From positions 4,464,001-4,528,000 of the forward strand of contig NZ_CP032229.1 in assembly GCF_004328625.1 (NCBI RefSeq): a DNA stretch of 64,000 bases, given 5' to 3'. This document shows, one piece after another, positions 62,277-64,000 of the stretch. The position numbers were made by a program, and so were the translations under genes. Source of the DNA: Streptomyces seoulensis. Lineage in GTDB: Bacteria; Actinomycetota; Actinomycetes; Streptomycetales; Streptomycetaceae. The notes beneath the pieces were generated by a model. The model had not been told where the DNA came from. It searched no databases and worked only from the letters and a program-made list of their open reading frames with translations. Positions within the stretch are counted from its first letter, which is position 1. Every line of letters begins with the position of its first letter.

Positions 62277-63378
62277 CCGGGCTAGGCCGCGCGGAGTCAC
62301 CGGCGCGGCCGCCGACAATCCGCTGCCCACCGGCGCCCGCCGCACGTCCCGGCCGAGCGCCGGCCGTTCGCGGGCGGAGCGGCGCAAGCTCCAGCGCAAG
62401 GTGAAGCGCAAACGCAGACGTTCGGCGGTACGGGAGATCCCGCTGCTGCTAGGGGTCGCGGTGCTGATCGCGCTGGTGCTGAAGACCTTCCTGGTGCAGG
62501 CGTTCGTGATCCCGTCGGGCTCGATGGAGCAGACGATCCGGATCGGCGACCGGGTCCTGGTCGACAAGTTCACCCCCTGGTTCGGCTCCCGGCCGGCCCG
62601 TGGTGACGTGGTGGTGTTCCACGATCCGGGCGGCTGGCTGACCGGCGAGGAGACGCCGAAGAAGAACGACCCGGTCGTGGTCAAGCAGGTGAAGGAGGGG
62701 CTGACCTTCATCGGCCTGCTCCCCTCGGACAACGAGAAGGACCTGATCAAGCGGGTCATCGGGGTCGGCGGCGACCGGGTGAAGTGCTGCGACGCCGAGG
62801 GCCGGGTCACGGTCAACGGCGTCCCGCTCACCGAGGGCGCCTACATCTATCCCGGCAACGCCCCCTCCGCGACCTCCTTCGACATCACGGTGCCCAAGGG
62901 CCGCCTGTGGGTGATGGGCGACCACCGGGGCAACTCGGCCGACTCCCGCTATCACCAGAACCTCGCCTACGGCGGGACCGTCTCCGAGGAGTCGGTCGTC
63001 GGCCGGGCGATGTTCATCGGCTGGCCCTTCGCGCACTGGACGCGCCTGGAGCAACCTAAAACCTTCGCAAGCGTCACCGACGCGGCGTCCGGGGCGAGTG
63101 CGGCCGGTGCCCCGTCGCATAGGGTTGCCCCCTACGATCCGAACGGACTGACCCAGCTCCCGACCCCTGCGGAACTCCCGCTCGTTATGGGAGTGGTGGG
63201 CCTGCACCGTGCATGGGGCAGGCGGCGGCACAGAGTAAGGAGTTGGCGTGGGGGATGTGGCGGTTGGCGCACGGTCGGGGCACGACGGCGAGGAGCACCG
63301 CGGGCACCCCGTGGGGTCCGACGCCTCGGCCCCGGACGGCGCCGTGCACTCCGGGAACGGCTTCGCGGCGGCCGGTGA
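62269..63378 (+). CDS. sipX: Type I signal peptidase SipX
   Basis: This 369-aa signal peptidase has an N-terminal strongly basic cytoplasmic part (AERRKLQRKVKRKRRRSAV). A membrane segment (LLLGVAVLIALVLKTFLV) follows. Catalytic Ser85 is in VIPSGSMEQT and Lys in DLIKRVIGVGGDRV. The GDHRGNSADSR box is present. The last 45 or so residues, after LPLVMGVVGLHRAW, are Arg/Gly-rich and overlap the sipY start by 131 bases. SipX is longer than the roughly 320 aa I recall for the S. lividans protein. Confidence 0.92.
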   Translation: MGNRARPRGVTGAAADNPLPTGARRTSRPSAGRSRAERRKLQRKVKRKRRRSAVREIPLLLGVAVLIALVLKTFLVQAFVIPSGSMEQTIRIGDRVLVDKFTPWFGSRPARGDVVVFHDPGGWLTGEETPKKNDPVVVKQVKEGLTFIGLLPSDNEKDLIKRVIGVGGDRVKCCDAEGRVTVNGVPLTEGAYIYPGNAPSATSFDITVPKGRLWVMGDHRGNSADSRYHQNLAYGGTVSEESVVGRAMFIGWPFAHWTRLEQPKTFASVTDAASGASAAGAPSHRVAPYDPNGLTQLPTPAELPLVMGVVGLHRAWGRRRHRVRSWRGGCGGWRTVGARRRGAPRAPRGVRRLGPGRRRALRERLRGGR

Positions 63379-64000
63379 CGGCACCCCGCCCGGGCAGCCC
63401 CCCCGGACCGACGAGGGCGGCGGCAGCGGCGGTGCCGCGCGCCGGCCGGAGAAGCAGCGCTCGTTCTGGAAGGAACTGCCGATCCTGGTCGGCATCGCGC
63501 TGGTGCTGGCCCTGCTGATCAAGACGTTCCTGGTGCAGGCGTTCTCGATCCCCTCCGACTCGATGCAGAACACCCTCCAGCAGGGTGACCGCGTCCTGGT
63601 GGACAAGCTCACCCCCTGGTTCGGCTCGAAGCCCGAGCGCGGCGAGGTCGTCGTCTTCCACGACCCCGGCCAGTGGCTGGCGGGCGAGCCGACGCCGGAG
63701 CAGAACGCGGTGCAGAAGGGGCTGAGCTGGATCGGCCTGATGCCGTCCGCCGAGGAGAAGGACCTGATCAAGCGTGTGATCGGGGTCGGCGGCGACACGG
63801 TCGAGTGCGAGGGCAGCGCCCCGCTGAAGGTCAACGGCAAGGCGCTGGACGAGCCGTACGTCTACCCCGGCAACACGCCGTGCAGCGTGGACGACCAGGG
63901 CGGCCAGTTCAAGGTCAAGGTGCCCAAGGGCTACATCTGGGTGATGGGCGACCACCGCCAGAACTCGCGGGACTCGCGGTACAACCAGACCGACGAGAAC
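63248..64000 (+). CDS. sipY: Type I signal peptidase SipY (partial)
   Basis: The first 251 codons of a signal peptidase are present; the gene runs off the right edge in frame. A long acidic/Gly-rich cytoplasmic N-terminus precedes the membrane segment (LPILVGIALVLALLIKTFLV). Catalytic Ser105 lies in SIPSDSMQNTL and Lys in DLIKRVIGVGGDTV. A GDHRQNSRDSR box is present. GTG 63248, with AAGGAG five bases upstream, is a very good start. It begins inside the sipX 3' end. Confidence 0.93.
   Translation, partial: MGDVAVGARSGHDGEEHRGHPVGSDASAPDGAVHSGNGFAAAGDGTPPGQPPRTDEGGGSGGAARRPEKQRSFWKELPILVGIALVLALLIKTFLVQAFSIPSDSMQNTLQQGDRVLVDKLTPWFGSKPERGEVVVFHDPGQWLAGEPTPEQNAVQKGLSWIGLMPSAEEKDLIKRVIGVGGDTVECEGSAPLKVNGKALDEPYVYPGNTPCSVDDQGGQFKVKVPKGYIWVMGDHRQNSRDSRYNQTDEN

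Overview
The window is a 64-kb piece of a Streptomyces chromosome. Base composition is very GC-rich, third codon positions are almost all G or C, and GTG starts are common. The gene order matches, from memory, the S. coelicolor region from about SCO5544 (cvnA1) to SCO5598 (sipY). Diagnostic genes include ndgR, hupS, glcP, nsdA, the amtB-glnK-glnD operon, and a run of type I signal peptidases. Both ends are cut: a conservon sensor kinase on the left (minus strand) and sipY on the right.

Left part (1-20 kb). A CvnA-type sensor kinase and a small unrecognised protein with an internal repeat come first. A fumarylacetoacetase-family enzyme overlaps gltX, and a HAD hydrolase follows. Next are five tRNA genes (Gln, Glu, Glu, Gln, Glu), the amino acids and tRNAs that GltX is expected to serve. 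The leucine block is ndgR facing leuC-leuD. Then come the nucleoid protein HupS, an F420-biosynthesis nucleotidyltransferase (cofC), a glycerophospholipid pair (plsC-like, gpsA), ddlA, and thiL-thiD. rpmB follows on the opposite strand.

Middle (19-47 kb). This is the ancient rpmB - DAK2/YloV - recG - rsmD - coaD - DUF177 - rpmF - rnc - mutM - smc - ftsY neighbourhood shared with Firmicutes. It is broken by accessory insertions. The largest is a translationally coupled pair encoding a divergent HSP90-family ATPase and a 948-aa TPR-like protein, placed antisense between the DAK2 gene and recG. Others are an HxlR regulator, a CAP-domain protein with a small membrane protein, the glucose permease GlcP, a decayed LysE gene, an alpha/beta hydrolase and a cytosine/purine-type permease. 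The Smc protein carries about 130 extra low-complexity residues, built from a repeat, in its hinge region.

Right part (47-64 kb). A PrimPol-like protein and nsdA precede the nitrogen operon amtB-glnK-glnD, which has a recognisable GlnR-type box upstream. ffh follows. After ffh lie two related, roughly 200-bp inverted-repeat (MITE-like) elements and a complete IS481-family element. That IS is flanked by CTAG, and the right CTAG supplies the stop codons of both the transposase and the convergent methyltransferase gene. The window ends with a SprT-like protein and the translation/export block rpsP-khpA-rimM-trmD-rplS-sipW-sipX-sipY.

Most genes are housekeeping, and intrinsic hairpin terminators separate many transcription units. 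The parts that depart from the core order are the HSP90-TPR pair, the Smc hinge insertion, the MITE/IS481 cluster, a perfect 22-bp operator-like palindrome upstream of the CAP gene, and the repeat-containing small protein near the left end.
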